The notes below the pieces were generated by a model. It searched no databases, was not told the origin of the DNA, and worked only from the letters and a program-made list of their open reading frames with translations. Both the position numbers and the translations under genes were made by a program. A stretch of 42,473 bases of DNA from Opitutales bacterium (GTDB lineage Bacteria > Verrucomicrobiota > Verrucomicrobiia > Opitutales > T3Sed10-336): positions 1 through 42,473 of the forward strand of contig SLTG01000124.1 of NCBI GenBank assembly GCA_007130045.1, read 5' to 3'. Positions 25,697-34,130 of the stretch are shown here, piece by piece. How positions within the stretch are numbered: position 1 is the first letter of the stretch; each line of letters begins with the position of its first letter.

Positions 25697-26254
25697 TCAT
25701 GTTCCTCCGATCATCTTCTCAACACGAGTCACAATATTCTCCACCGGCCAGAGGCGCCCCAGCCCTTCGTACCCGCAGGCCAGCATCCCCTCCTCCGGCC
25801 CAATGAACACGTGGCCGCGCTTCTCCAGGACTTCGCGGTTTTGCCGTGTCGCCGGGTGATCGTACATCTTTCCGTTCATCGCCGGAGCCAGCATCACAGG
25901 CGCCCGGCAGGCCAGGTAAAGCGAGGTCAACTGGTCGTCGGCCAGACCGTGCGCAAGCTTCGCAAGGACGTCCGCGGTTGCCGGCGCAATCAGTAGCAGG
26001 TCCGCCGTGTCCGCCAGTTCGATGTGGCCCGGCTGCCAGCCCTTGCCTTCGTCCCACAGGCTTGTCGTAACCGGATTCCGGCTCAACGCCTGGAGCGTCA
26101 GCGGTGTAATGAATCGGGTCGCCGCGGCGGTCATGACCACGAAGACATTCGCGCCCGCCTTGCGCAGCAGGCTCGTCAGCTCCGCCGCCTTAAACGCGGC
26201 GATCGACCCCGTCACCCCAAGCACAATCGTCCTGTTGTCCAATGAACCCGGCAT
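25697..26254 (-). CDS. coaC: Phosphopantothenoylcysteine decarboxylase (stand-alone CoaC domain)
   Basis: This flavoprotein decarboxylates 4'-phospho-N-pantothenoylcysteine to phosphopantetheine, a step of coenzyme A synthesis. From the ATG at 26254 it is 185 residues. It has the FMN-binding GVTGSIAAFKAAELTSLLRK, the catalytic histidine in PGHIELADTADLLLIAPA, the substrate signature APAMNGKMYDHPATRQN, and the C-terminal ACGYEGLGRL flap cysteine. Most bacteria have a fused CoaBC of about 400 residues. Here the synthetase (CoaB) half is absent and the neighbour is gcvT, so coaB should be a separate gene elsewhere. The frame extends 20 codons upstream without family similarity. Confidence 0.9.
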   Translation of the reverse strand: MPGSLDNRTIVLGVTGSIAAFKAAELTSLLRKAGANVFVVMTAAATRFITPLTLQALSRNPVTTSLWDEGKGWQPGHIELADTADLLLIAPATADVLAKLAHGLADDQLTSLYLACRAPVMLAPAMNGKMYDHPATRQNREVLEKRGHVFIGPEEGMLACGYEGLGRLWPVENIVTRVEKMIGGT

Positions 26255-26326
26255 AGGGCCAACAAACAAGACGCCCGCGCAGGATGCAATCCGCAAATGA
26301 CACGAGATAATCACCGGACGAGGCGA

Positions 26327-27346
26327 TTACGGGCCAAACAAAAGCTCAAGCACCCGATCGGTAGTGGCTCCGATGCGCGGCTGCCCGCCCTGAAGTTGAA
26401 CGGTGGACCGGCAGGTATTCGCGGCGACAACGTCCGCATCAAACGATACAATCTCGACCCGGCTCCCTCCCTCGCCCGGCAGGTCCTCGTCCCGAAGCGG
26501 GCGCCATCCTTTCGGAAGTCCGTACCAACTGAATTCGATCTCCCACCCCGCAACTCCGCCGCCGGGTACGCCGCCTTCAACGAGGTCCGGGTATCTGCGG
26601 ACAAAATCGGGGATCTTTGAATCGGCGACTCGCAGGGTATAAGCGACCGGTTCCTGACGGAGGTAACCCAGGACATCCCGCACCTCCCCGCTGCGATATT
26701 TATTGTAGAAATCGAGCGGGTCGAATCCGATGATATTGAAGCCGCTGAACGCACCGTGGCGGTTCGGACTTTCGAAATTCCGTGCATCGTACCACTTCTG
26801 GAAGTCCTCGGTGAGCCAGAATCCGATTTCCAGGTGGACGTGAGCGCGCGCGACCGGAATCGTGTATCCGCCCGCCGAGCGCCCCATGATTCCGATCCTC
26901 TGACCCGCCTCCACTCCGACTCCCTCCGAGATGTTCTCATCGATCGAACCGAGATGCGCGTAAAGCGAAATCACCGCCGGAGTCGTCCCTGTGTGTTCGA
27001 TCACGACGTAATGTCCATAGGAACTGTGCCATGCGGTCCGGTTGGCGTACAGGACGCGACCCGGCATGATCGAAAAGACGGGATCGAGCGGCTCGCCCCG
27101 GCTGTCGCGCCGAATCGGTTTGAGGTCGATTCCCTCATGAAAACGGGTGGCACCGGTGCGCGTGCATCCGAAAAGCGCCGACTCGGTACGGCCTGAAGCG
27201 GCCGGCTGCACGAAATCCTCCAGGGGACCCCGTTCCAGCCAGGCCGGATTGGGCGTCGGCCAAACGATTTCAAGCGCCCGCGCATCGGAAACCAATATCC
27301 ACCCGCCGAAACATGCGAGCAGAAAACACAGCAGAAAACGCTCCAT
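26327..27346 (-). CDS. Exported M23-family (LytM) metallopeptidase
   Basis: From the ATG at 27346 (MERFLLCFLLACFGGWIL) the protein is 339 residues with a signal peptide. The M23 zinc site can be read: H70 and D74 in FHEGIDLKP, and H169-x-H171 in ARAHVHLEIG, with H131 in LYAHLGS nearby. The domain YGHYVVIEHTG is typical. Such enzymes cut peptidoglycan cross-links or activate amidases. The C-terminal ~140 residues (after NIIGFDPLDFYNKY) form a separate domain of unknown function. The frame is open for 56 codons upstream, overlapping the lipoprotein gene, but these lack a signal peptide, so the internal start is preferred. It follows the lipoprotein by 22 bp and precedes coaC by 72 bp. Confidence 0.88.
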   Translation of the reverse strand: MERFLLCFLLACFGGWILVSDARALEIVWPTPNPAWLERGPLEDFVQPAASGRTESALFGCTRTGATRFHEGIDLKPIRRDSRGEPLDPVFSIMPGRVLYANRTAWHSSYGHYVVIEHTGTTPAVISLYAHLGSIDENISEGVGVEAGQRIGIMGRSAGGYTIPVARAHVHLEIGFWLTEDFQKWYDARNFESPNRHGAFSGFNIIGFDPLDFYNKYRSGEVRDVLGYLRQEPVAYTLRVADSKIPDFVRRYPDLVEGGVPGGGVAGWEIEFSWYGLPKGWRPLRDEDLPGEGGSRVEIVSFDADVVAANTCRSTVQLQGGQPRIGATTDRVLELLFGP

Positions 27347-27368
27347 ATACAACAAACGATTTTCTCCC

Positions 27369-27869
27369 TTACATTCTCCGACGCGCCGCTTCCGAAGTCT
27401 TGGTGATGTACTCAGCCAACTCCTCCAGTTTTTCATCCGGCACTTCGAGGTACATCGTGATAACGCCGTTGTCGATACCGCGGTGTATCCTCTGGGCTCC
27501 GACGACCCGGTCATTGACCGTCAGGACGATACGCCTTCCCTGATTGTTGTAGCTCATCATTTGAAGGTCCCGGACGGCGTCACGGACGAGGTGGAACGCA
27601 ACCGCGTCACCCAGCTCAGCCTCAAAAACGTCAACCCTGGCAATATCCCATTCCCCGATGCGCGCCCGCGGATCGATATTGATCACCGTTTCGGTGTATG
27701 GAAGCATCACCGCCTGGCTGTAACGTTCGGGATAGATTTCGCTGGTTTCCATATAGAAACGGGCCACATGATACGGAAAATCATCCCCGCGGAAAGTCCG
27801 GCATCCCGAAACAAATACGGTGCCTGCCAGAATGGATAGAATCAGGAGGAGTCGGAATTTGAATATCAT
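27369..27869 (-). CDS. Lipoprotein of unknown function, partner of the M23 peptidase
   Basis: From the ATG at 27869 the 166-residue product has a lipoprotein signal, MIFKFRLLLILSILAGTVFV followed by SGC with the lipid-modified cysteine at 23. The mature part contains RFYMETSEIYPERYSQAVML and VFEAELGDAVAFHLVRDAVR. A nearly identical layout (leader, 'Y.E', 'LP.SG..I.V....V..E.DI') is known for the SecDF P1/PPC-like lipoproteins, but I cannot name a family with confidence. It is the first gene of the leftward run with the M23 peptidase 22 bp behind it, so the two are probably co-expressed and may act on the cell wall together. The frame's earlier Met (27896) would spoil the signal peptide. Confidence 0.75.
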   Translation of the reverse strand: MIFKFRLLLILSILAGTVFVSGCRTFRGDDFPYHVARFYMETSEIYPERYSQAVMLPYTETVINIDPRARIGEWDIARVDVFEAELGDAVAFHLVRDAVRDLQMMSYNNQGRRIVLTVNDRVVGAQRIHRGIDNGVITMYLEVPDEKLEELAEYITKTSEAARRRM

Positions 27870-28055
27870 AGGAAAATCGAAGGTGAACTCTCTCACAAAT
27901 CACCCTGGCAGGCAACTGAAATGCACTACTCGTGACGAGTTTTGGCCACGGCTTGCCATTCGTGGTTGAACAAACGCCCTCGAACCCTCAAAGTACGACT
28001 GTCTGGCGCTTTTCTCGGCGCCGAATTTCACTCGAAATCACGAATTCATTGATTC

Positions 28056-28943
28056 ATGTCGAATAGAAAACCAGAATGGCTGCGGGCCCGGCTTCCCGGC
28101 GGCCCCGAGTATAAGAGCGTGCGCAACATCGTGGACAGCCACGAGCTTCACACCGTCTGTGAAAGCGCCCAATGCCCCAACATGGGTGAGTGCTGGTCGC
28201 GGGGAACCGCGACTGTGATGATCCTGGGCAATATCTGCACGCGGTCCTGCAGCTTCTGCGCGATCGAAACCGGCCGCCCGACCGAGCTCGACCTCGGCGA
28301 ACCCGCCCGCGTCGCCGAGTCGGTGGCCAAAATGCGGCTTCGCCACTGCGTGATTACCTCGGTCGCCCGCGACGAGCTCAAGGATGGAGGCGCTTCGGTC
28401 TGGGCTGCGACGATCCGGGCCATCCGGCACCGGAATCCGGACACCGCGGTCGAAGTCCTGATCCCCGATCTCCAGGGCAATCAGGAAAGCCTGGACACCA
28501 TTCTCGACGCCGAACCGGATATCCTGAACCACAACGTCGAAACCGTTGAACGCCTTCAGCGCCCGGTCCGAGTCCAGGCACGCTACGATCGCTCCCGCTG
28601 GGTCCTCCGCCATGCCAAGTCGCGCGGCTTCGTGACCAAGACCAGCATGATGCTCGGCGTGGGCGAAACCAGGAACGAAATCGTGCGGACAATGAAAGAC
28701 CTGCGCGACGACGAGGTGGATATCCTGACGCTCGGCCAATACCTTCAACCGACCCCAAAACACCTGCCGGTCGACCGTTGGGTCACTCCCGAGGAATTCC
28801 GGGAGTGGCACGAATACGGACTTTCCATCGGTTTCGGCGTGGTCGAGTCCGGCCCCCTTGTCCGTTCCTCGTACCATGCCGAGGAACAGTCCGAGCTCTA
28901 CTTCGGAAAGGCACGGGAAAACGGTTCGCTCGCCAGCGCATAA
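28056..28943 (+). CDS. lipA: Lipoyl synthase
   Basis: LipA inserts two sulfur atoms into octanoyl chains on carrier proteins such as GcvH, using radical S-adenosylmethionine chemistry. The 295-residue protein has both clusters: the auxiliary cluster C35-x4-C40-x5-C46 (CESAQCPNMGEC) and the radical-SAM cluster C61-x3-C65-x2-C68 (CTRSCSFC). The C-terminal RSSYHAEEQ supplies the conserved serine that ligates the auxiliary cluster. Length is normal. It is transcribed away from the lipoprotein/M23/coaC/gcvTH run, sharing a ~185-bp divergent promoter region. lipB was not seen nearby. Confidence 0.97.
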   Translation: MSNRKPEWLRARLPGGPEYKSVRNIVDSHELHTVCESAQCPNMGECWSRGTATVMILGNICTRSCSFCAIETGRPTELDLGEPARVAESVAKMRLRHCVITSVARDELKDGGASVWAATIRAIRHRNPDTAVEVLIPDLQGNQESLDTILDAEPDILNHNVETVERLQRPVRVQARYDRSRWVLRHAKSRGFVTKTSMMLGVGETRNEIVRTMKDLRDDEVDILTLGQYLQPTPKHLPVDRWVTPEEFREWHEYGLSIGFGVVESGPLVRSSYHAEEQSELYFGKARENGSLASA

Positions 28944-28975
28944 TCCGGATTTCGGAGGAATCCGCGAAGACGTCG

Positions 28976-28993
28976 CCATTCAAAAAAGAATGG
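28976..28993. terminator. Possible terminator hairpin between lipA and the hybrid kinase gene
   Basis: CCATTC-AAAAAA-GAATGG forms a perfect 6-bp stem with an A6 loop in the short gap between two convergent genes (ends at 28943 and 29015). No T tract follows on either side, so termination is only suggested by position. Confidence 0.3.
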
Positions 28994-29014
28994 TGCGGCG
29001 TGGGAATGGCTCGC

Positions 29015-31783
29015 CTACAGGCTCGGGTAGCGCTGGTTGAGCACGTTCTCGACCTCACGAAAGGCCGCTTCGATTTCTCCAATCAGACGATCCGCACCAT
29101 CCAGGCGCCCATCCCGTCCGCGTCTCTCGAGCGCCTCGCATTTCTCCTGAAGGCGAACCGCCCCGAAATTCGCGCTCATTCCCTTGACCGAATGCGCGGC
29201 GCCGCTCACCGCGCGCGCATCGCCGTTTTCGATTCCTTTGCGCATCCCGCCGATCTGCCGGGGGACGTCGGCCAGAAACATCTCCACCAATTCGCGGACA
29301 AAACCGTCGTCACCCGAATCACCCAGTTCCGCGAGCTGCGACAGCAATTTTTCCGAGAATCCCGGATCACCCGACGGCTTATCCTGAACCGACTCGGCGC
29401 CGTGCGGAGCTCTTCTGAGAGCGGACGCCAGGTCGATACTCTTGACCGGCTTGCTGAGATAATCGTTCATTCCCGCTTCGAGCGCTCGTTCGCGATCTCT
29501 CGGAAGGGCGTCCGCGGTCATACCCACAATCCACGGAACGATCGGATCATCGCTGATCCGCCGAATCCGCCGTGTCGCCTCCAGTCCGTCCATCTCCGGC
29601 ATGTGTACATCCATAAAGACGACGTCCTGCCGGTCCTTTTCCCAGCGTTCGACCGCCTGCTTCCCGGTCACTGAATGGTCGGGTTGAATCCCGAGTCGCC
29701 GCAGCAATCCCACGGCCACCTTTAGATTCACCTCGTTGTCCTCCGCGAGGAGTATCCGAAGATTCCGGTCAAAACCCGTCTGCTGCCAGGCGCTGCCATC
29801 CGTGACCTCCTCGTGCCGGGCGCCCTCCACTTCAAAGATCTCACCTAATAAGGAACTCAACTGAAACTGCCTGAAAGGTTTCGACAAATAATACAATCCT
29901 TCATCCTCCACCTCCCGTTTCAATTCGGCGTAATTCCCAAGAGAGGTCGATAGAATCATCGGCGGGGATTCAACATGGAAACGGCGCCGGACCTCGCGGG
30001 AAAACATCAGTCCGTCCATTTCGGGCATCTGCATGTCCACCACGATCACATCGTATCGCGTGCCACTCTTCAGTTTCGCCAAAGCCTCGCGGCCTCCTGG
30101 CGCTTCGTCCACTCGCATCCCCTGCCGGCTCGCCTGGTGCCTCACCATCGAGCGATTGACCTCGTTGTCGTCCACCACGAGCAAAGTTCTACCGGACAGA
30201 TCGAGATGAACGGCCCGACGGCTTGTCGAACCTCTCTCCGCCTTCAACGGCAATGTAAAATGAAACGCCGAACCCTTTCCCGGGCGACTTTCCACCCAGA
30301 TTTCACCATCGAGGAGTTCGACGAGGCGACGGCAGATCGACAGGCCCAGCCCGCTTCCTCCGTAACGCCGTGTCGTCGATGGATCGACCTGGCTGAAGGG
30401 CTTGAACAGTTTTTTCTGGTTCTCCTCGGAGATCCCGATACCGGTATCCCTCACTGTGAAGTGCAGTGGAATCCTATCCGGATCCGCGACGCTGTCGGGC
30501 AGCGAATCCGAACCCAGAAGGTTCACTTCGATGACAACTTCTCCCCGTTCGGTAAACTTGATTGAATTTCCAAGCAGATTGATCAACACCTGTCGAATTC
30601 GATTCTCATCGCTGCGAAAACGTTCGGGCAATCGCGGATCGATGAGATATCCCAGATCGAGCTTCTTCCGTCCTATTCGCCCCCCGACAACGGCGATGGC
30701 GTCCTCGATCAACGAAAGAAGGTCAAACGGCTCCGAGTCCAACTCAAGGCGCCCGGATTCAATCTTCGAGAGGTCGAGCAGATCATTGATAAGGATTAAG
30801 AGATTGTCTCCGCTGGTCTGGATCGTGGAGAGAAAATCGCGCTGCTCGTTCGTCACATCGGTCTGCAGGAGGATTTCGGTCATGCCGAGGATCCCGTTGA
30901 GCGGCGTACGAATTTCGTGGCTCATGTTCGCGAGAAAACGCGATTTCGCCAGGCTGGCGGCTTCAGCCTCCCTTCGCGCCTCGCCAAGCCGGTGCTCGAA
31001 CTCGCGCTGCTGAGTGACGTCACTGAAATACCACAACCACCCGTAAAATTGTCCCTGGGGAGAACGTGTCGCAACAAAGTACCGTTCGAAGATGCGTCCG
31101 TCCTTCAACTTCACCTCATCCTGAAACTGCTTTTGTTTCGAATGCTGAAACTCCTCGACTTTCGCTCGAAAGCCGTCCGGATCCTCGACCTTCGCAAGCA
31201 CGTGCTGAAGAAGGTCCGCCCACTGCGCGCTGGCAAAAGATTCCAGCGGTATTCCCCACATTTTCTGAAACCGCCCGTTATACGCAATCACGCGCCCTTC
31301 GTCGTCCACTACCAGAATTCCGTCGGGGGACAGCTCCATCTGCACCGAAAGAACGGCGTTGATCCGCTGCATCTCGTCGGCCCATATCCGGTGGTCGGTA
31401 ACCTCGCGCCGGACGCAAACCCACCGGACGATTTCACCGGCATCATCGCGAACCGGACTGATGTGCAAGTGTACCCAATGGGTCGAGCCATCCTTCGCGT
31501 AATTGAGCACCTCCCCCTCAAACTCCCTTCCTCGTGCGAGAGTCCTCCGGATTTGATCAAGGGTGGCCCGGTCCGTCTCAGGCCCCTGAAAAATCCTTGG
31601 CGTCCGACCGATAAGCTCCTCGCGCCGGTACCCGCTCATATCCAGGAGCTGCCGGTTCACGTAGATTATACGCGGACCGGGGGGCTGAAGGTCTTTCTCG
31701 GTAATGAGGACCGATGCCCCGAGTTGGTCGACGGCCGCATTCAGCATTTCCGAATCATCGTGCTCCCCTTTCATCCTGTCCAC
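29015..31783 (-). CDS. Hybrid sensor histidine kinase (PAS-PAS-HisKA-HATPase-REC-REC-Hpt)
   Basis: The 922-residue phosphorelay protein has no membrane segment, so it senses a cytoplasmic signal. Domains in order: PAS (about 15-130, MSGYRREELIGRTPRIFQG), PAS (about 140-265), and HisKA with the phospho-accepting His in ANMSHEIRTPLNGILGM (about 292). Then come the ATPase domain with LINLLGNSIKFTE, RDTGIGI and GGSGLGLSICRRL, and REC1 (VVDDNEVN, DMQMPEMDG). REC2 (AEDNEVN, MDVHMPEMDG) and a C-terminal Hpt with AHSVKGMSANFGA follow. The first PAS has the NYAKDGSTHWVHLHISPV hallmark of LOV/PAC-type domains but lacks an obvious photoactive Cys motif. It is the last gene of a five-gene operon, 15 bp after the GspE-like gene. 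All relay residues are present. Confidence 0.92.
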   Translation of the reverse strand: MDRMKGEHDDSEMLNAAVDQLGASVLITEKDLQPPGPRIIYVNRQLLDMSGYRREELIGRTPRIFQGPETDRATLDQIRRTLARGREFEGEVLNYAKDGSTHWVHLHISPVRDDAGEIVRWVCVRREVTDHRIWADEMQRINAVLSVQMELSPDGILVVDDEGRVIAYNGRFQKMWGIPLESFASAQWADLLQHVLAKVEDPDGFRAKVEEFQHSKQKQFQDEVKLKDGRIFERYFVATRSPQGQFYGWLWYFSDVTQQREFEHRLGEARREAEAASLAKSRFLANMSHEIRTPLNGILGMTEILLQTDVTNEQRDFLSTIQTSGDNLLILINDLLDLSKIESGRLELDSEPFDLLSLIEDAIAVVGGRIGRKKLDLGYLIDPRLPERFRSDENRIRQVLINLLGNSIKFTERGEVVIEVNLLGSDSLPDSVADPDRIPLHFTVRDTGIGISEENQKKLFKPFSQVDPSTTRRYGGSGLGLSICRRLVELLDGEIWVESRPGKGSAFHFTLPLKAERGSTSRRAVHLDLSGRTLLVVDDNEVNRSMVRHQASRQGMRVDEAPGGREALAKLKSGTRYDVIVVDMQMPEMDGLMFSREVRRRFHVESPPMILSTSLGNYAELKREVEDEGLYYLSKPFRQFQLSSLLGEIFEVEGARHEEVTDGSAWQQTGFDRNLRILLAEDNEVNLKVAVGLLRRLGIQPDHSVTGKQAVERWEKDRQDVVFMDVHMPEMDGLEATRRIRRISDDPIVPWIVGMTADALPRDRERALEAGMNDYLSKPVKSIDLASALRRAPHGAESVQDKPSGDPGFSEKLLSQLAELGDSGDDGFVRELVEMFLADVPRQIGGMRKGIENGDARAVSGAAHSVKGMSANFGAVRLQEKCEALERRGRDGRLDGADRLIGEIEAAFREVENVLNQRYPSL

Positions 31784-31798
31784 ATCTCTTCAGTCGGA

Positions 31799-33502
31799 CT
31801 ACAGAGGCGTCTCTTCGACGGTAATCCTCTCCACCTCTTCGATCGTCGTAAGTCCGAGCAGCACTTTCTTCAGTCCGTCGTAACGCATCGGTCGATATCC
31901 TCCGCGCCGTGCCGCGCGTGCAAGATCGAGCATGGAAGCGCTCTCCGAGATCATCGAGCGTATTTCATCGGTAATCACCACAAGCTCGTGAAGCGCGACC
32001 CGCCCGCGAAAACCGGTTTCACCGCATTCCGAACAGCCCTTTCCACGGAAGAACGGTACTTTCCCGAGACCTTCATCCAGGAAATAGGTCCGCATCTCAT
32101 CGCGACTCGGATAATATGGCTCGCTGCAATTCTCGCAAACGCGTCCGGCGAGCCGCTGGCTGACCACCCCCAAAATCGACGGAGCTACAATGAACGGCTC
32201 CACTCCAATCTCGATCAACCGCAAGGTCGCCTGCACCGCATTGTTGGTGTGCAGCGTCGCGAAAACCAAGTGCCCCGTCAGCGCCGCTTCGGATGCGATC
32301 TTCGCCGTCTCCAGATCCCGAATCTCTCCCACGAGGATCACGTCGGGATCCTGTCGCATCGCCGCTCTCAACACCCGGCTGAAGGTCAGCCCGATATCCG
32401 GTTTCACCTGAACCTGCGTCAATCCTTTAAGTTGATATTCAACCGGATCCTCGACGGTCATGATATTCTGCCCCGGAACGTTGATTTCGTCCAGAGCCCC
32501 GTAAAGAGTCGTGGACTTTCCCGATCCCGTGGGGCCCGTGATGAAGATAATCCCGTTGGGGCGGCGAATCAGGCGGCGGAATGGCTGAAGCACCGTTTGG
32601 GAGAACAACATCTTGTTCAGTTCCATGACCTGTCGGACACCGGAAATGTTCAGCACCCGGACAACCACCTTCTCTCCGTGTATGGACGGCACGATCGATA
32701 CCCGGAAATTCGCCTTGTTGCCGCCGAGTTCGAGCGAAAAGCGCCCGTCCTGCGGCAACCGCCTTTCCGATACGTCCAGTTCGCACATCACCTTGATCCG
32801 CGCGGCAAGCGCCGGGCCGATCGACTTGGGCAGCCGAATGGCCTCGCGCAGGATTCCATCCACGCGAATGCGGATCGGTACGCTCGCCTCCTCGGGCTGG
32901 ATGTGGATATCCGATGCGCGCTCACGCAGTGAATAATAAACCAATGCGTCAACGAGTTCGACCATTGGGACCGCTTCAGCGAGCATGGCGACGTCATCGT
33001 CCGATTGAACGCCGTCGATACGAAATCCGCTGCTGGTAATCTTTTTCAGGAGGTCATCCAGATTTTCACGGGTCTGGTACTGGATCGCGATCGCAGTCTC
33101 AATCTCCCATGGCAAGCCGAAGATCGGGCTGATCGGACTCTGGGTGATCCGTTCGAGCTGCTTCATGAAAACCGTGTCATTCGGGTCGGGCGTGATCACG
33201 GTCAGAACATCGCCAAAGTAGTACAATCCGAGCACGGTTTTCTTCTTGGCGATCTCGTGGGGAATCACTTCGACCGCTTCACGGCTGATCACGACTTCGA
33301 GCGGATCGACGTACGTCTTGCCGATCGAGTCGCCCCACAATTGGCAGGCATGGGCTTTCCCAAGGAGCCCATCGTCCATGAGCGCCCTCAAAAGATTCAA
33401 GGTTCCTCCTCCATGGCGCGCGACCAGGGCGTCGAGGTGCGCGGGAGGCACGGCCTCGGTCTCGCGCACCTTCTCGACGAAAGCCGGATTACCTTGGTCC
33501 AT
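31799..33502 (-). CDS. GspE/PilB-type secretion or pilus ATPase
   Basis: The 567-residue protein powers assembly of type II secretion or type IV pilus systems. An N-terminal GspE_N-like domain (about 1-170) precedes the ATPase. The arginine-rich segment SDIHIQPEE follows, then Walker A ITGPTGSGKSTTLYGALDEI (about 320-332), the Asp/His boxes, and Walker B VILVGEIRDLETAKIASEAA (about 390). Zinc-binding cysteines CENC and CSEC lie near 459 and 489. The composition matches GspE/PilB, not the PilT retraction ATPase, which lacks the N-terminal domain and zinc site. Unusually, the neighbours are two-component genes, with no secretin, inner-membrane or pilin genes beside it. Its start overlaps the small upstream gene by 14 bp. 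Confidence 0.92.
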   Translation of the reverse strand: MDQGNPAFVEKVRETEAVPPAHLDALVARHGGGTLNLLRALMDDGLLGKAHACQLWGDSIGKTYVDPLEVVISREAVEVIPHEIAKKKTVLGLYYFGDVLTVITPDPNDTVFMKQLERITQSPISPIFGLPWEIETAIAIQYQTRENLDDLLKKITSSGFRIDGVQSDDDVAMLAEAVPMVELVDALVYYSLRERASDIHIQPEEASVPIRIRVDGILREAIRLPKSIGPALAARIKVMCELDVSERRLPQDGRFSLELGGNKANFRVSIVPSIHGEKVVVRVLNISGVRQVMELNKMLFSQTVLQPFRRLIRRPNGIIFITGPTGSGKSTTLYGALDEINVPGQNIMTVEDPVEYQLKGLTQVQVKPDIGLTFSRVLRAAMRQDPDVILVGEIRDLETAKIASEAALTGHLVFATLHTNNAVQATLRLIEIGVEPFIVAPSILGVVSQRLAGRVCENCSEPYYPSRDEMRTYFLDEGLGKVPFFRGKGCSECGETGFRGRVALHELVVITDEIRSMISESASMLDLARAARRGGYRPMRYDGLKKVLLGLTTIEEVERITVEETPL

Positions 33503-33719
33503 TCTTCTCCTTCTCCTTTTCCCTCCAGGCCGCGAACATGGCCGTAATCTGATCCTGACTCAGAAGGTTGCCGCCCTCGCGCACCGACTCGCGGTCCCTG
33601 GCAATCTCGTCCAACATGGCCGGGAGCGAATAACGCACGGCCGAAAGGGGATTCGGCGTTTCCGTCGGTTCGTTGCCGGGTGGCTGATCCGTTTCTTCCG
33701 GCATAGGCGCTTGCATCAT
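33489..33719 (-). CDS. Small protein of unknown function in the signalling operon
   Basis: The 76-residue product is acidic and Pro-rich at the start (MQAPMPEETDQPPGNEPTET) and helical and charged at the end (LSQDQITAMFAAWREKEKEK). There is no signal peptide, membrane helix or known motif. Reality is supported by packing: its ATG overlaps the stop of the response regulator as ATGA (33716-33719), and its 3' end overlaps the GspE-like start by 14 bp. That implies coupled translation between the three genes. It may be an adaptor linking the regulator to the ATPase, which is inference from position only. Confidence 0.7.
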   Translation of the reverse strand: MMQAPMPEETDQPPGNEPTETPNPLSAVRYSLPAMLDEIARDRESVREGGNLLSQDQITAMFAAWREKEKEKNGPR

Positions 33720-34114
33720 TCGGACCGACCGTGCCCGTGGTCGGCAAGGGTGGTCCGCAAAATCTCAACGATCTGTTCTTTCGGAGTATCCTTTCGGATG
33801 AAATTGCTGGCGCCGGAGTGCATGCATTCCCGGACCGCGTAATCGGTGGCTTTCGCGGTGAGCATAATAATCACGGTCCCGGTATCGAACTCCCTCATTT
33901 TCTGAAGCGCGGCCACTCCGTCCAAATTGGGCATATTGATGTCCATCATCACCGCATCGGGACGCTCGGACCGCAGCATCTCGACCGCCTCCTCCCCGTT
34001 TCGGGATTCGATCACTTCAAAATCACCCGATTGCCTGAGAAGCGCCTTCAGAAAAGCACGGATATGATCTTCGTCATCCACCAGCAGAATCTTCGTTTTC
34101 GCGCTCATTGTCAT
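33716..34114 (-). CDS. Single-domain response regulator (CheY-like)
   Basis: The 132-residue protein is one receiver domain without an output domain. The acidic pocket is ILLVDDED (D13, D14), the phospho-acceptor is D58 in AVMMDINMPNLDG, the switch Thr is in IIMLTAKA, and the conserved Lys is in SNFIRKDTPKEQI. It would be phosphorylated by one of the operon's kinases and act through protein contact. It lies 16 bp after the REC-kinase gene and overlaps the next gene as ATGA. CheY, Spo0F-like relay or pilus-control roles are all possible. Neighbouring the GspE-type ATPase makes control of a motor-like ATPase attractive, but that is inference. Confidence 0.9.
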   Translation of the reverse strand: MTMSAKTKILLVDDEDHIRAFLKALLRQSGDFEVIESRNGEEAVEMLRSERPDAVMMDINMPNLDGVAALQKMREFDTGTVIIMLTAKATDYAVRECMHSGASNFIRKDTPKEQIVEILRTTLADHGHGRSE

Positions 34115-34130
34115 AATTTTCCGAATTCCG

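Noticed and set aside
30917-32932. 671-codon open frame on the plus strand opposite the kinase and GspE-like genes
   Set aside because: It spans two firmly identified genes in antisense, has no domain or start signal, and its length follows from high GC content.
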